In this document: positions 18,319 through 27,545 of the stretch, one piece after another
Layout of the letters: every line of letters begins with the position of its first letter
How positions within the stretch are numbered: position 1 is the stretch's first letter
Source of the DNA: Clostridium sp.
GTDB taxonomy: Bacteria > Bacillota > Clostridia > Clostridiales > Clostridiaceae
NCBI RefSeq assembly: GCF_029267215.1
Contig: NZ_JARIDH010000064.1
Location: 1-46,353, forward strand
Direction: 5' to 3'
Length of the DNA: 46,353 nucleotides
The notes under the pieces: model-generated
What the model was told of the DNA's origin: nothing
Databases searched by the model: none
Seen by the model: the letters and a program-made list of their open reading frames with translations, nothing else
Position numbers and translations under genes: made by a program

Positions 18319-18367
18319 AAAAAACTTCTTTTATTTGTTAAAATACTTATAAAAGAAGTTTTTTTAT
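18319..18367 (+). terminator. Terminator between major pilin and sortase genes
   Basis: AAAACTTCTTTTAT (about 18320-18334) pairs with ATAAAAGAAGTTTT, followed by a T-run to 18367. Because the sortase follows by 34 bases without a visible promoter, it probably acts as a partial terminator that keeps sortase expression below pilin. Confidence 0.8.
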
Positions 18368-18400
18368 AAATTACAAAGGAGATTATAAAATTTAACTAGT

Positions 18401-19240
18401 ATGAAAATTTTCAAAAAAATATATTTAACTCTAATCATAATAATAACAATTGTTGCTTTTGGTGTGTTACTCTATCCTAGTATATCTAATTATATAAACA
18501 ACAAATATGCAGTTGATACTATATCACAGTACAAAAAAAAGATTGAAACTGCCCCTAAAAAAGAAGTTGATGAATCCCTAGAAAAGGCCAATATGTATAA
18601 TAGGTGTATTGCTCAAGGATTTAGACCAAAGGGATTATTTAAAGATGGATATATGTTTGGATATGTTGATATTCCAAAAATAAAGGTAAATTTACCTATT
18701 TTTGAAGGTACAAGTAAAGAAATATTAAGAAAAGGTGTTGGAGTAATGGATGGAACCTCAATACCTGTGGGAGGAAACAACACTCATACTGTGTTAGCTG
18801 CCCACACTGGCTTAACCACTCAAAAAATGTTTACTGATATTGATAAATTAAAAAAAGGTGATTTATTTTTTATACATGCTTTTAATATTAATTTAGCTTA
18901 TGAGGTATGTGATATTAATCTAGTAAAACCATCTAACACAAGTATAGTTAAAATTTACCCAAATAAAGATTGTGCAACTTTACTAACTTGTTATCCATAT
19001 GGAATTAATACAGAAAGACTTTTAGTAACTGGAAAGAGAGTTCCTTATAATCAAAATAAAGAGGAATCTTCTAATTCAAATAATAATATAACTAGTAGCC
19101 TTGATAGTAACCTAAAAATAAGTTACAAGTTAAAATTACTTTTAATAATTATTATTTTAATGGTTCTATTTATATTCTGGATTATTTTTAAAAACCACAG
19201 GAAAAACTCAAAAAACAAAAAATTATCTTCTAAAAAATAA
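18401..19240 (+). CDS. srtC: Class C (pilin-polymerising) sortase
   Basis: 279 aa. N-terminal membrane helix (about 8-28), catalytic domain, and a second C-terminal membrane helix (about 242-262) with a basic tail, the class C topology. Catalytic triad: H135 in LAAHTGL, C197 in TLLTCYPYG, R206 in NTERLLVTGKR. A DPW/DPF-type lid motif typical of many class C enzymes is not visible before the domain. The only usable start in frame is ATG 18401, since a stop at 18386 closes the frame. The only good ribosome site, AAAGGAG (18375-18381), is about 19 bases away, so spacing is long and translation may be weak. It polymerises the two pilins encoded upstream. Confidence 0.92.
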   Translation: MKIFKKIYLTLIIIITIVAFGVLLYPSISNYINNKYAVDTISQYKKKIETAPKKEVDESLEKANMYNRCIAQGFRPKGLFKDGYMFGYVDIPKIKVNLPIFEGTSKEILRKGVGVMDGTSIPVGGNNTHTVLAAHTGLTTQKMFTDIDKLKKGDLFFIHAFNINLAYEVCDINLVKPSNTSIVKIYPNKDCATLLTCYPYGINTERLLVTGKRVPYNQNKEESSNSNNNITSSLDSNLKISYKLKLLLIIIILMVLFIFWIIFKNHRKNSKNKKLSSKK

Positions 19241-19265
19241 AAATTTATAACCAATATAAACTAAT

Positions 19266-19298
19266 AAAAATAGCATCTGAATTTGATGCTATTTTTTT
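19266..19298 (+). terminator. Terminator of the pilus operon
   Basis: AAAAATAGCATC (19266-19277) pairs with GATGCTATTTTT (about 19285-19296) and runs into T7. Confidence 0.85.
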
Positions 19299-19334
19299 AT
19301 TTTCTAAAATTCTTTTTAATTGCATAAAATTTAT

Positions 19335-19363
19335 TTGACATCTATTAATAATAAGGTTATAAT
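19335..19363 (+). promoter_or_regulatory. Perfect-consensus sigma-A promoter of the rubrerythrin-like gene
   Basis: TTGACA (19335-19340), exactly 17 bp, TATAAT (19358-19363). An inverted repeat ATTGT-AC-ACAAT at 19378-19389 lies just after the expected start site and could be a repressor operator. Confidence 0.8.
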
Positions 19364-19461
19364 AAATTTACAGTTTGATTGTACACAATTTAATTTTAAT
19401 AAATATTATTGAGGTATAATTATTAAATTAAAGATTTATCAATTTTTAGGAGGATTTTATT

Positions 19462-19848
19462 ATGAAACAGAATGGAAATGAAATGATATTAAAATTACAA
19501 CAAGGAGAATTAGATGCAGTTTTAGTTTATAAAAAACTAGCTGAATTAGCTAACTCAGAAGATGAAAAGAAAGTTTTATTAAGTATTGCTGCTGATGAAG
19601 GAAGACATGCTTCAATAATAAAAGAATATTCAAATGAAGTTTTAAGACCAAGTAGCAAATCTGCTGAAGAAATAGAAGCAGCCTATAAAAATTTAGGAAG
19701 AGAAAAAGTATTGGAAATGTTAATTGGGGCTGAGTTAAATGGAGGTCCAGTATATGAAAAACTTGGAGAAAGCTTCCCTAAATTTAAAGATATAGCTAAA
19801 GATGAAATTAAACATGGAAATTTATTAAAAAGTTTATTAAATAATTAG
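19462..19848 (+). CDS. Rubrerythrin-like diiron (ferritin-superfamily) protein
   Basis: 128 aa, one four-helix bundle without the C-terminal rubredoxin domain. Iron ligands fit E-x-x-Y pairs and DExxH-type motifs: LQQGELDAVLVYKKL (helix 1), DEGRHASII (helix 2), GAELNGGPVYEKL (helix 3) and DEIKHGNLL (helix 4). Family members reduce peroxide or protect anaerobes from oxygen, using an external electron donor. The gene stands alone with AGGAGG upstream. Its perfect promoter implies high expression, perhaps restrained by a repressor at 19378-19389. The ORF is closed by the terminator at 19905-19939. Confidence 0.85.
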   Translation: MKQNGNEMILKLQQGELDAVLVYKKLAELANSEDEKKVLLSIAADEGRHASIIKEYSNEVLRPSSKSAEEIEAAYKNLGREKVLEMLIGAELNGGPVYEKLGESFPKFKDIAKDEIKHGNLLKSLLNN

Positions 19849-19904
19849 TATAAACACTAATATTTACATATACCCTCTTTATTATAAAAAATATATTATA
19901 TAGA

Positions 19905-19939
19905 ATAAGTGGCTATATTTACTTATACAGCCACTTTTA
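19905..19939 (+). terminator. Terminator of the rubrerythrin-like gene
   Basis: AAGTGGCT (19907-19914) pairs with AGCCACTT (19929-19936), followed by T-rich sequence. It may also serve the convergent nucleotidase gene. Confidence 0.75.
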
Positions 19940-20033
19940 AATTATATAGTTAATCTATACAGTTTAATATTTTATATTTATTATAAACTAAAAATTTTAT
20001 TCAAAGTTATATAAAGAATAGTTACCTCTCTAA

Positions 20034-22028
20034 CTATTTTGAAAATGTATAAACATATGTGCTTAAACCTTTTCCTGCATCCCCTTGTTCTTTTATTCCT
20101 TTAAAGTTTCCTACATAATCTTTACCCTCTTTATTTGATAGGAATTTTCCTTGAACACCTGATGCAACAATCTTCCAGTTATCATCCTTATATGGAGTTA
20201 ATGGAGATTTTGATTTTATATAGTCTGATAATATTTGTCTTGTTTCATCTTGTGAAAGATATACAAGTTTATCTCCTGATTTTAATCCTGGGAAGTTTCC
20301 CCCTCCACCAGCTCTATAGTTGTTAGTTACAACTAAGAATTCTTGTTTTGGATCAACAGCTTTTCCATTGAATGTTAAGTTCTCTATTCTATTTGTATTT
20401 TTATTTATTAAATTTCCATCCTTATCATATTTAGCTGGCTGAGTTATGTCAATATCATACTTAACTCCATCAATAATATCGAAATTAAAACCTGGATATT
20501 CAAGATTTATAAAATCTTGTGGCTCTTTCTTATTCTTATCTACCTGAGTAAATTGACCTGCACTCATCTCAAGCCAATCCTTAAGTTCAGCTCCATTAAC
20601 CTTTACTACTGCAAGAATATTTGGGAATTTATATATATTAGATATATCTTTTATTCTAATATTTCCACTTTTTAAATTAAAGTAATCCTCTGCATTTATT
20701 CCACCTTCTGTTAAACCTGCTTTTAATGGCGCTGTAGCACATAATATTGGTAAATTTTTATATTTTGAAAGTGATTCATTTCCATTTTTTATTAATCCTT
20801 CAACATATTCTTTTTGAGAATCATTTATTAATTGCATTGGTGCTGTATCTGCGACTAATGAGAAATAACTATTTAAATCTTTAGTTATTTTTCCAACCGG
20901 TCCATTAACATATTTTTTAGTTGCTTCATGATATGGTTTTAAAAACTTAACTAAATTTTCATCATTCTTAACACCTTTTGCATCTCTATTAAATGTTTTA
21001 CCATCAACTACTACCCATTTTCCATCTTTTTTATTCAGAGTTAAATCCATTATTCCTAATTCTTTTGCAAAATTAAGAGGTTGTACAGTTGGTGTTCCGT
21101 TCATTGTTCCTTTTTTAACATCTACATTTCCTAATTTCTCATACTTCTTATTTGGAAATTGGTCATGAGAGTGACCTGTTACTACTGCATCAATTCCATC
21201 AACTTTAGTTAATTCATATGCTTCATTTTCATCACCCTTATTATATTTTCCATCTCCATATCCACTATGTGATAATGCTATAATAACATCTGCTCCTTCA
21301 TTCTTCATTTTAGGAACGAATTTTTCAGCTGTTTCTTTTATATCAGCAACTTTTACTTTTCCATCAAGATTTATCTTATCCCAATTTAATATTTGAGGAG
21401 GTACAAATCCTATAATTCCTATTTTAACATTTTGTTCTTTTCCATCAGAATCAATAACCTTTTCATCTATTATTTTATAAGGTTTAAATACATTAGTTTT
21501 TCCATCTTCTCTATATACATTCGCATTTACAAAAGGTATATCACTACTGTTAACTATATTTTCTAAATAATCTAGTCCATAGTTAAATTCATGATTTCCT
21601 AATCCACCAACATCATATCCCATTTTTTCTAAAGTCTCATATACTGGTGATTTTTCTCCTTTTTTAGGTGGATTAACTTTTCCATAGTAATCCCCTAAAG
21701 GTGTTCCTTGAATATCATCTCCATTATCAACTAAAACAACATTATCAATAGAATCATTTAAATTTGAATTAGGATCCACTTCTTTTTTAGCATCCTTTAT
21801 TAAAGTTGCTATTTTAACCATACCTCTATTGTCTAATTCTGAGTCAGTATAATAATCATAATTCATTAAGTTAGAGTGCATATCAGTTGTAGCCAACACT
21901 CTTAATTTAACCGTTTTTCCATTTGACGCCTCTTCTTTGCCTTTATCATTTCCACAACCCCATAATAAAGTTGAACTCCCAACTAACTGAGCAACTAATA
22001 TTGAAGCAATTATTCTTTTTCTTCTCAA
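20034..22028 (-). CDS. Surface 5'-nucleotidase / 2',3'-cyclic-nucleotide phosphodiesterase lipoprotein
   Basis: 664 aa from a TTG at 22028 preceded by GGTGGAG at spacing 6-7; a longer frame from GTG 22040 would start inside that ribosome site. RRKR, a hydrophobic stretch and LLWGCG form a lipoprotein signal, so the protein is probably membrane-anchored outside the cell. The metallophosphatase domain (about 40-330) has TTDMHSN, DNGDDIQG, GNHEFNYG, LSHSGYG and GHSHDQFP. The C-terminal 5_nucleotid_C domain (about 380-640) binds the base. It would dephosphorylate external nucleotides to nucleosides plus phosphate. A TTAAC-rich stretch upstream (about 22165-22190) vaguely recalls Pho boxes. Confidence 0.88.
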   Translation of the reverse strand: MRRKRIIASILVAQLVGSSTLLWGCGNDKGKEEASNGKTVKLRVLATTDMHSNLMNYDYYTDSELDNRGMVKIATLIKDAKKEVDPNSNLNDSIDNVVLVDNGDDIQGTPLGDYYGKVNPPKKGEKSPVYETLEKMGYDVGGLGNHEFNYGLDYLENIVNSSDIPFVNANVYREDGKTNVFKPYKIIDEKVIDSDGKEQNVKIGIIGFVPPQILNWDKINLDGKVKVADIKETAEKFVPKMKNEGADVIIALSHSGYGDGKYNKGDENEAYELTKVDGIDAVVTGHSHDQFPNKKYEKLGNVDVKKGTMNGTPTVQPLNFAKELGIMDLTLNKKDGKWVVVDGKTFNRDAKGVKNDENLVKFLKPYHEATKKYVNGPVGKITKDLNSYFSLVADTAPMQLINDSQKEYVEGLIKNGNESLSKYKNLPILCATAPLKAGLTEGGINAEDYFNLKSGNIRIKDISNIYKFPNILAVVKVNGAELKDWLEMSAGQFTQVDKNKKEPQDFINLEYPGFNFDIIDGVKYDIDITQPAKYDKDGNLINKNTNRIENLTFNGKAVDPKQEFLVVTNNYRAGGGGNFPGLKSGDKLVYLSQDETRQILSDYIKSKSPLTPYKDDNWKIVASGVQGKFLSNKEGKDYVGNFKGIKEQGDAGKGLSTYVYTFSK

Positions 22029-22040
22029 AACCCACTCCAC

Positions 22041-22297
22041 CTTTTTAAAATTTATTTATTTCTAAATTGAACTACTCTTTAATTATAATTTCAAAACAAT
22101 TTTTTGAATTCGTTTTCATTAGAAACTGAAATAATTTATTAAAATCATTTTATTGTGTAAATATTTTAACATAAAGTTAATATTTTATCAATATATTGAA
22201 ATTTTAACTTTAGTATTAATTTTTACTAAAACTTACTATTATAAATTAAACCATTTACTATTAAATCTAAATAATTATAGCCCATAATTTAATAAAA
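22041..22297. other. Upstream region of the nucleotidase gene
   Basis: AT-rich non-coding DNA. On the minus strand around 22190-22155 it reads TTAACTTTATGTTAAAA then TTTACAC, which could be degenerate 11-bp-period Pho-box repeats. Nothing else recognised. Confidence 0.3.
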
Positions 22298-22332
22298 AAA
22301 GATGATTTCTCTTAATTACAGAAATCATCTTT
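22294..22332 (-). terminator. Terminator of the ABC exporter operon
   Basis: A 13-bp perfect stem, AAAGATGATTTCT (22298-22310) with AGAAATCATCTTT (22320-22332), is followed on the minus strand by a T7 tract. Confidence 0.88.
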
Positions 22333-22411
22333 CTTTAATATTTCATATTTTTTTAACTTTTCTTACAAAAATCATATTTATTCATACTATTAAGACTTTT
22401 TATTTTAATAT

Positions 22412-24190
22412 CTAATCTTCTTTATCTTTGAACTGACTATTATAAAGAGTTTCATAATAACCACCCTTTTTCATTAATTCCTCATGAGTTCCCTGCTCTA
22501 TTATATTTCCTCCATCCATTACTAAGATTAAATCTGCGCTTTTTATTGTTGAAAGTCTATGAGCTATAACAAAGCTTGTTCTACCTTCCATTACATTTTC
22601 CATAGCTTTTTGAAGTAATAATTCTAATCTAGTATCAACAGAACTTGTTGCCTCATCTAAAATTAATATTTCTGGATTTTTTAAAATTGCTCTTGCTATT
22701 GTTAGAAGTTGTTTTTCTCCTTGTGATATATTAGAAGCCTCTTCATTTAATACCATATCATATCCATTAGGTAGTGTTTTAATAAAATGATCTACATTAG
22801 CAATTTTAGCAGCTTCCATTACTTCTTCTTTAGTGGAGTCAAACCTACCATATTTAATATTATCAAAAATTGTTCCATTAAATAACCAAGTATCTTGAAG
22901 AACCATACCAAACATGCTTCTTAAATCATCACGCTTCATATCTCTAATATCAACACCATCTATTTTTATAGCCCCTTCTTGGACATCGTAAAATCTCATT
23001 AAAAGATTTATAAGTGTTGTTTTACCTGCACCTGTTTTTCCAACTATTGCAACCATTTGTCCACTTTTTACATCTATATTTAATTTTTCTATTAATCCCT
23101 TTTCCTTGTTATATGAAAATTTTATATTTTCAAACTTGACATTTCCCTTTGGATTTTCAAGTTTAATTGCATTTTTTGGATCTTTTACTTCCTCTTCTTC
23201 ATCTAAAAATTCAAAAACCCTGATAGCCGCTGCCACTGCTGATTGAATTGATGATGATAATTGAGTAACTTGAGAAAGAGGTTGATTTATCTGCCAAATA
23301 TATCTTATGAAAGCTTGTAAATTCCCCACTGTAATTGCTCCACTTATTGCAAATATAGCACCAACTATACCAATTGTTGTTATTCCTAAATAAGTTACTA
23401 AACTTATTAAAGATGACATAATACTTGATATGAATTGGGCTTTAAATCCAACTTGGCACAAATTTTCATTAACTTCCTTAAACTCTGTTAAAGCATCATC
23501 TTCTTTTCCATATAACTTAATTTCATTAAATCCAGTGTACATTTCTTGTACTTTCCCATTTAAATTTCCTAATGCTTTTTGTTGCTTATTAAATAATTTT
23601 TGAGATTTTTTTACTATTAATTTAGTTATAATAATACTGGCTGGTATTATTAATGTAGCTAATAATGCTAATTTTATATTTATTGAATACATCATTATAA
23701 GTGCTAAAGTAACTGATAATACTGCATTTATAACTTGTACAAAACTTTGCTGAAGTGCATTAGCTATGGTATCTACATCATTTGTAATCCTACTTAAAAT
23801 ATCTCCATAACTATTATTATCAAAATATCTTATAGGAAGTCTATTAATTTTATTTTCCACTTCATTTCTAATATCCTTCATTGTATTTTGAATTGCATTA
23901 GTTAATAAAAACCCTGAAATAATAGTAGATCCTGTACTTGCTATATAAATTAATAATAAAATAATCAATATTCTTATAATGTAACTAAAATTAACTGAAG
24001 CACCTACAACTCCTCTAAATAATTCCTCACAATCCTTAGTTAACTGTGTTATTATTAAGCCTTCAGTTCTTGGTGCTAATGCATTAAATACTGCTGCAGA
24101 AATTATAAATAAAATTGATACCAAAAAAGACCACTTATATTTACCAACAAAAGGAGAAATATTTTTAACTACTGATTTAAATTTATTCAT
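22412..24190 (-). CDS. ABC exporter half-transporter, catalytic subunit
   Basis: 592 aa from ATG 24190. AGGAGG at 24200-24205 lies within the last codons of the upstream gene; a longer frame from 24232 would overlap that gene and lacks this site. Six membrane helices (about 1-320) precede the nucleotide-binding domain: Walker A GKTGAGKTT, Walker B LILDEATSSVD with catalytic Glu, and H-loop IAHRLST, all canonical. The signature is ISQGEKQ, a deviation from SGGQ. Complementary deviations in the partner make one active and one degenerate ATP site, the hallmark of heterodimeric multidrug or lipid exporters such as BmrCD and TM287/288. The substrate is unknown. Confidence 0.93.
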   Translation of the reverse strand: MNKFKSVVKNISPFVGKYKWSFLVSILFIISAAVFNALAPRTEGLIITQLTKDCEELFRGVVGASVNFSYIIRILIILLLIYIASTGSTIISGFLLTNAIQNTMKDIRNEVENKINRLPIRYFDNNSYGDILSRITNDVDTIANALQQSFVQVINAVLSVTLALIMMYSINIKLALLATLIIPASIIITKLIVKKSQKLFNKQQKALGNLNGKVQEMYTGFNEIKLYGKEDDALTEFKEVNENLCQVGFKAQFISSIMSSLISLVTYLGITTIGIVGAIFAISGAITVGNLQAFIRYIWQINQPLSQVTQLSSSIQSAVAAAIRVFEFLDEEEEVKDPKNAIKLENPKGNVKFENIKFSYNKEKGLIEKLNIDVKSGQMVAIVGKTGAGKTTLINLLMRFYDVQEGAIKIDGVDIRDMKRDDLRSMFGMVLQDTWLFNGTIFDNIKYGRFDSTKEEVMEAAKIANVDHFIKTLPNGYDMVLNEEASNISQGEKQLLTIARAILKNPEILILDEATSSVDTRLELLLQKAMENVMEGRTSFVIAHRLSTIKSADLILVMDGGNIIEQGTHEELMKKGGYYETLYNSQFKDKED

Positions 24191-24191
24191 T

Positions 24192-25916
24192 TTATAATTC
24201 CTCCTTTGAAAGCTGTGATGTGGCAATTTCATAGTAAATATGACAATTCTTTAATAACTCTTTGTGAGTTCCCATTCCTACCACTTTTCCTTCATCTAAT
24301 ACAATGATTTTATCTGCATCAATTATTGATCCTATTCTCTGAGCAACAATTAATACAACAGCTTCTTTTGTCTCTTTTCTAAGTTCTTTTCTTAAAATAG
24401 CATCTGTTTTAAAATCTAAAGCAGAAAAACTATCATCAAAAACATAAATATCTGGCTTTCTAACTATGGCTCTTGCAATAGAAAGTCTTTGTTTTTGCCC
24501 TCCAGATACATTTGAACCACCCTCAGTTATTAATTCATCAAACTTATTAGGTTTATCTGAAATAAATTCATAAGCTTGTGCAATTTTAGCGGAATGTTCT
24601 ATTTCATCATGCTTTGCATCTTTCTTACCAAACTTTATATTACTTGATATACTTCCAGTGAACAAAAGAGTTTTTTGAGGAATAAATCCTATTTTTTCAC
24701 GTAAATATTTTAAATCATAATCTCTTACATCCACCCCATCTATTTTTATTTCCCCTTCAGTAACATCATAAAATCTTGGTATTAAATTTATTAAGGTACT
24801 TTTTCCACTTCCTGTACTTCCTATAAAAGCAATAACCTGTCCTTTTTCACCTTTAAATGAAATATTTTTTATAACAGGTTCTTCTCCATTTGGATAGGTA
24901 AATGAAACATTATTAAATTCTATTGTTCCCTTATTCTCTGTTTCATTAACTCCTTTTTCAGGATTTTTTATTACTGGTTCTAATTCAAGAACTTCTTTAA
25001 TTCTATTTGCTGATACCTGAGCCTTAGGATACATAACAAAAACAAGTGAAAACAACATTATTGAAAACATTGCATGGAACAAATACTCAGTAAATGCAAC
25101 TAATTGACCTACTTCAAGTGTTCCAACATTTATCATTTTACTTGCTAGCCAAAATATAGCTATAATAGCTAAATTAAGTAAGAAGAAAAATAATGGTTGA
25201 GAAGCTATCATAAGTTTATTTAACTTCTTAGAAACATTTGTATATTCTTCATTTGTTCCATTAAATCTATTGCTCTCATATTTTTCATTACAGAAAGCTC
25301 TTATAACTCTTATTCCTGTTAAATTTTCTCTAGATATTCTGTTTAGCTTATCTAAATTTTTCTGCATTTTCTCTGATAATGGCTCAGAAGTTCTAGCAAT
25401 TATAAAAACACCTAATATTATTATTGGAATTACAACTGCCAAAACTACTGATAATGAAAAGCTTGTTCTAAGTATCATAAATAAACTTATAATAAACATT
25501 ATAGGTGTGATTAAAGCCATTCTCAAAAGAGTATTGACAAACTGCAAAATAACAAATGGATCATTTGTAGTTCTTGTTATCATAGAAGAAACTCCAAACT
25601 TTTCATACTCTGTGTGAGAAAATTCTTGTGCTTTCTTAAAAATATCATTCCTGATATCTCTAGTTATACCTGTTGATATTCTAGATGAACAATAACCTAG
25701 TAATATAGTTCCAAGTGCACCTACTATGGAAATTACTATCATAACTAAAGCCATATTTTTTATATAGCCAACATTGTTTTCTATAATTCCTCTATCTATT
25801 ATCTTAGCCATAATAGTTGGAATTCCAAGTTCAACTAAAGCAAAACCAAATACAGATATAAAATTTAAAATAAAAATCATCTTATAGTTTTTCAAATATT
25901 TTAATATAAGCCTCAT
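24192..25916 (-). CDS. ABC exporter half-transporter, degenerate-site subunit
   Basis: 574 aa, ATG 25916 behind GGAGGATT. Six membrane helices, then Walker A GSTGSGKST, signature VSGGQKQ (canonical), Walker B IYVFDDSFSALD with Asp in place of catalytic Glu, and H-loop IVAQRIGSI with Gln in place of His. Walker B and the H-loop are thus non-catalytic while the signature is intact, so it pairs with the next gene product to form a single hydrolysing site. The stop codon is one base from the partner's ATG, so stoichiometric coupled translation is expected. No regulator gene is adjacent. Confidence 0.93.
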   Translation of the reverse strand: MRLILKYLKNYKMIFILNFISVFGFALVELGIPTIMAKIIDRGIIENNVGYIKNMALVMIVISIVGALGTILLGYCSSRISTGITRDIRNDIFKKAQEFSHTEYEKFGVSSMITRTTNDPFVILQFVNTLLRMALITPIMFIISLFMILRTSFSLSVVLAVVIPIIILGVFIIARTSEPLSEKMQKNLDKLNRISRENLTGIRVIRAFCNEKYESNRFNGTNEEYTNVSKKLNKLMIASQPLFFFLLNLAIIAIFWLASKMINVGTLEVGQLVAFTEYLFHAMFSIMLFSLVFVMYPKAQVSANRIKEVLELEPVIKNPEKGVNETENKGTIEFNNVSFTYPNGEEPVIKNISFKGEKGQVIAFIGSTGSGKSTLINLIPRFYDVTEGEIKIDGVDVRDYDLKYLREKIGFIPQKTLLFTGSISSNIKFGKKDAKHDEIEHSAKIAQAYEFISDKPNKFDELITEGGSNVSGGQKQRLSIARAIVRKPDIYVFDDSFSALDFKTDAILRKELRKETKEAVVLIVAQRIGSIIDADKIIVLDEGKVVGMGTHKELLKNCHIYYEIATSQLSKEEL

Positions 25917-26003
25917 AGAATCCTCCTCTCTCTTTATTATTAAAGTTATTATATACTTAAATTATTACCATATGTAAGTAAAAATTCAATTAATTTTAAA
26001 TAA

Positions 26004-26118
26004 AAATAGGCTATACCAAAACACCTTTTTATAAGACTTAAAAAAAACACACTAAAAACTACTAGATTTCTCTTTATATTATTTTTAAGTTTTATTATAT
26101 TTTGGTATAAACCTATTT
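26004..26118. repeat. Long palindromic element, family A, copy 3 (short form)
   Basis: 115 bp, 36 bp after the fucosidase stop codon. Ends AAATAGGCTATACCAAAA (26004-26021) and TTTTGGTATAAACCTATTT (26100-26118) are near-perfect inverted repeats. The right part (CTAGATTTCT, then AAGTTTTATTATATTTT) matches the right flank of the copies at 8.6 and 5.2 kb. The inner hairpin of those copies is missing. Confidence 0.7.
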
Positions 26119-26154
26119 ATTAATTCTTAAATCATAATTAATCTATTTTAAAAT

Positions 26155-27390
26155 CTATAAAACTTCCGCTACCCTTACAACTAAATTATTTCCACACTTA
26201 AATCCAGTTGTATGAAGTTTTAAAAATCTCTTTTCTTCATCATAAACATATTTTAATTCTTCATTGTTATCTAGCCATTTAATCTTTTTAAAGTTTTCCT
26301 TAAAATTTTTAAATCCTATTACATTAGGCCCCTCTCCTTTTAAAACAACATTTGAATCTCCTAGGTTATCTAAATCATGTATGAATAAATAAACTTTTCC
26401 TTCTTCTGTTTTTAAAGCAAAGTTTTTACCTTTGCTTTCTATTTCACATGGTCTTCCTTTATATATGGCTTCTCCATTTATGGCCATCCACTTTCCTATC
26501 TCCTCCAATATTCCCTCCTGAATCTTTGGAATACTTCCATCTCCATTTGGTCCTATGTTTAAAAGATAGTTTGACCCTACTTTTCTACAAGCACAAAGAT
26601 TTTCTATTAACTCTTTTGTAGATTTATATTTTACATCTCTTATGGCAATTCCCCAATGCTCATTAAGAGGTTGACACATCTCACTTGAAATATACTTTCC
26701 TATGCTCCCCTTATCTCTAAGCTCTGGTAATCCTTGTTCAAAAGTAACACTATCAACTTCCTTATGACATATTTCTCCCTTATTACTAAGACCAGTATTA
26801 TTTATAATCATTGCATTAGGTTGATATTTTCTTATAGTTCCATAAAGTTCATCTAACTTCCAATCACTACTAGGTTTGTCCCAATTTCCATCAAACCATA
26901 ATCCACCAATTTCTCCATACTCTCTACATAAAAGTTCTACAGAATCTCTTAAATAATCTAAATATGCCCCTTCAAAATCCTTCTTATATCTTTCATCATA
27001 CCAATCTACTGTTGAATGATATAAAAATGGCTTAATTCCATTTTCTCTACACCCATTTACAAACTCTAAAATTAAATCTCTCTTTGCAGCACTTCTATTC
27101 ACATCTAAATTAGTTAATCCTCTTGAATCATATAAACAAAAGCCATCATGATGTTTTGTAGTAAGAATTATATACTTCATTCCAGCCTTTGAAGCTATTT
27201 TAGCTATATTAGATGCATCAAATTTATCTGCTTTAAATTCATCTAAAGACTTATAATAATCCTCATCACTTATTCCATAGTTAATCTTAGCCCATTCACC
27301 TTTTCCATGTATAGAATATAATCCCCAATGAATAAACATTCCAAAGGCCATTTCTTCAAAATCTTTTATTCTTTTTTCTGGTTTCAACAT
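26155..27390 (-). CDS. Alpha-L-fucosidase (GH29), intracellular
   Basis: 411 aa, ATG 27390 with AAGGGG 8 bases upstream. GH29 (beta/alpha)8 barrel. The N-terminus has FGMFIHWGLYS, then TTKHHDGFCLYDS, and LWFDGNW holds the predicted nucleophile D167. VTFEQGLPE near 215-223 is a candidate acid/base region. A small C-terminal beta domain follows (about 330-411). There is no signal peptide and the length is short for GH29, so it probably acts on imported fucosylated oligosaccharides, or on fucosides made accessible by surface glycosidases. No fucose-catabolic genes are adjacent. The 3' end is followed by a family A palindrome. Confidence 0.92.
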   Translation of the reverse strand: MLKPEKRIKDFEEMAFGMFIHWGLYSIHGKGEWAKINYGISDEDYYKSLDEFKADKFDASNIAKIASKAGMKYIILTTKHHDGFCLYDSRGLTNLDVNRSAAKRDLILEFVNGCRENGIKPFLYHSTVDWYDERYKKDFEGAYLDYLRDSVELLCREYGEIGGLWFDGNWDKPSSDWKLDELYGTIRKYQPNAMIINNTGLSNKGEICHKEVDSVTFEQGLPELRDKGSIGKYISSEMCQPLNEHWGIAIRDVKYKSTKELIENLCACRKVGSNYLLNIGPNGDGSIPKIQEGILEEIGKWMAINGEAIYKGRPCEIESKGKNFALKTEEGKVYLFIHDLDNLGDSNVVLKGEGPNVIGFKNFKENFKKIKWLDNNEELKYVYDEEKRFLKLHTTGFKCGNNLVVRVAEVL

Positions 27391-27483
27391 AAACTAATCC
27401 CCTTAATATAAATTATGATAACTTACTGATTTTTTAATATATTTTTATTCTGAAAATCAGTAAATATACTTAAATTAATAATA

Positions 27484-27525
27484 AAAGGTTCAAAATAACT
27501 AATTTATTAATTGCTTTGAACCTTT
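27484..27525 (-). terminator. Terminator of the oleate hydratase gene
   Basis: An 11-bp perfect stem, AAAGGTTCAAA (27484-27494) with TTTGAACCTTT (27515-27525). The tail is only moderately T-rich. Confidence 0.75.
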
Positions 27526-27545
27526 GTAAATCAAAATTTAACTAT

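Noticed and set aside
22155-22190. Firm Pho box upstream of the nucleotidase
   Set aside because: The TTAACA-like repeats are too degenerate in such AT-rich sequence to call.
24191-24232. Forty-base overlap between the two ABC genes
   Set aside because: The long N-terminus has no ribosome site; ATG 24190 is behind AGGAGG and abolishes the overlap.
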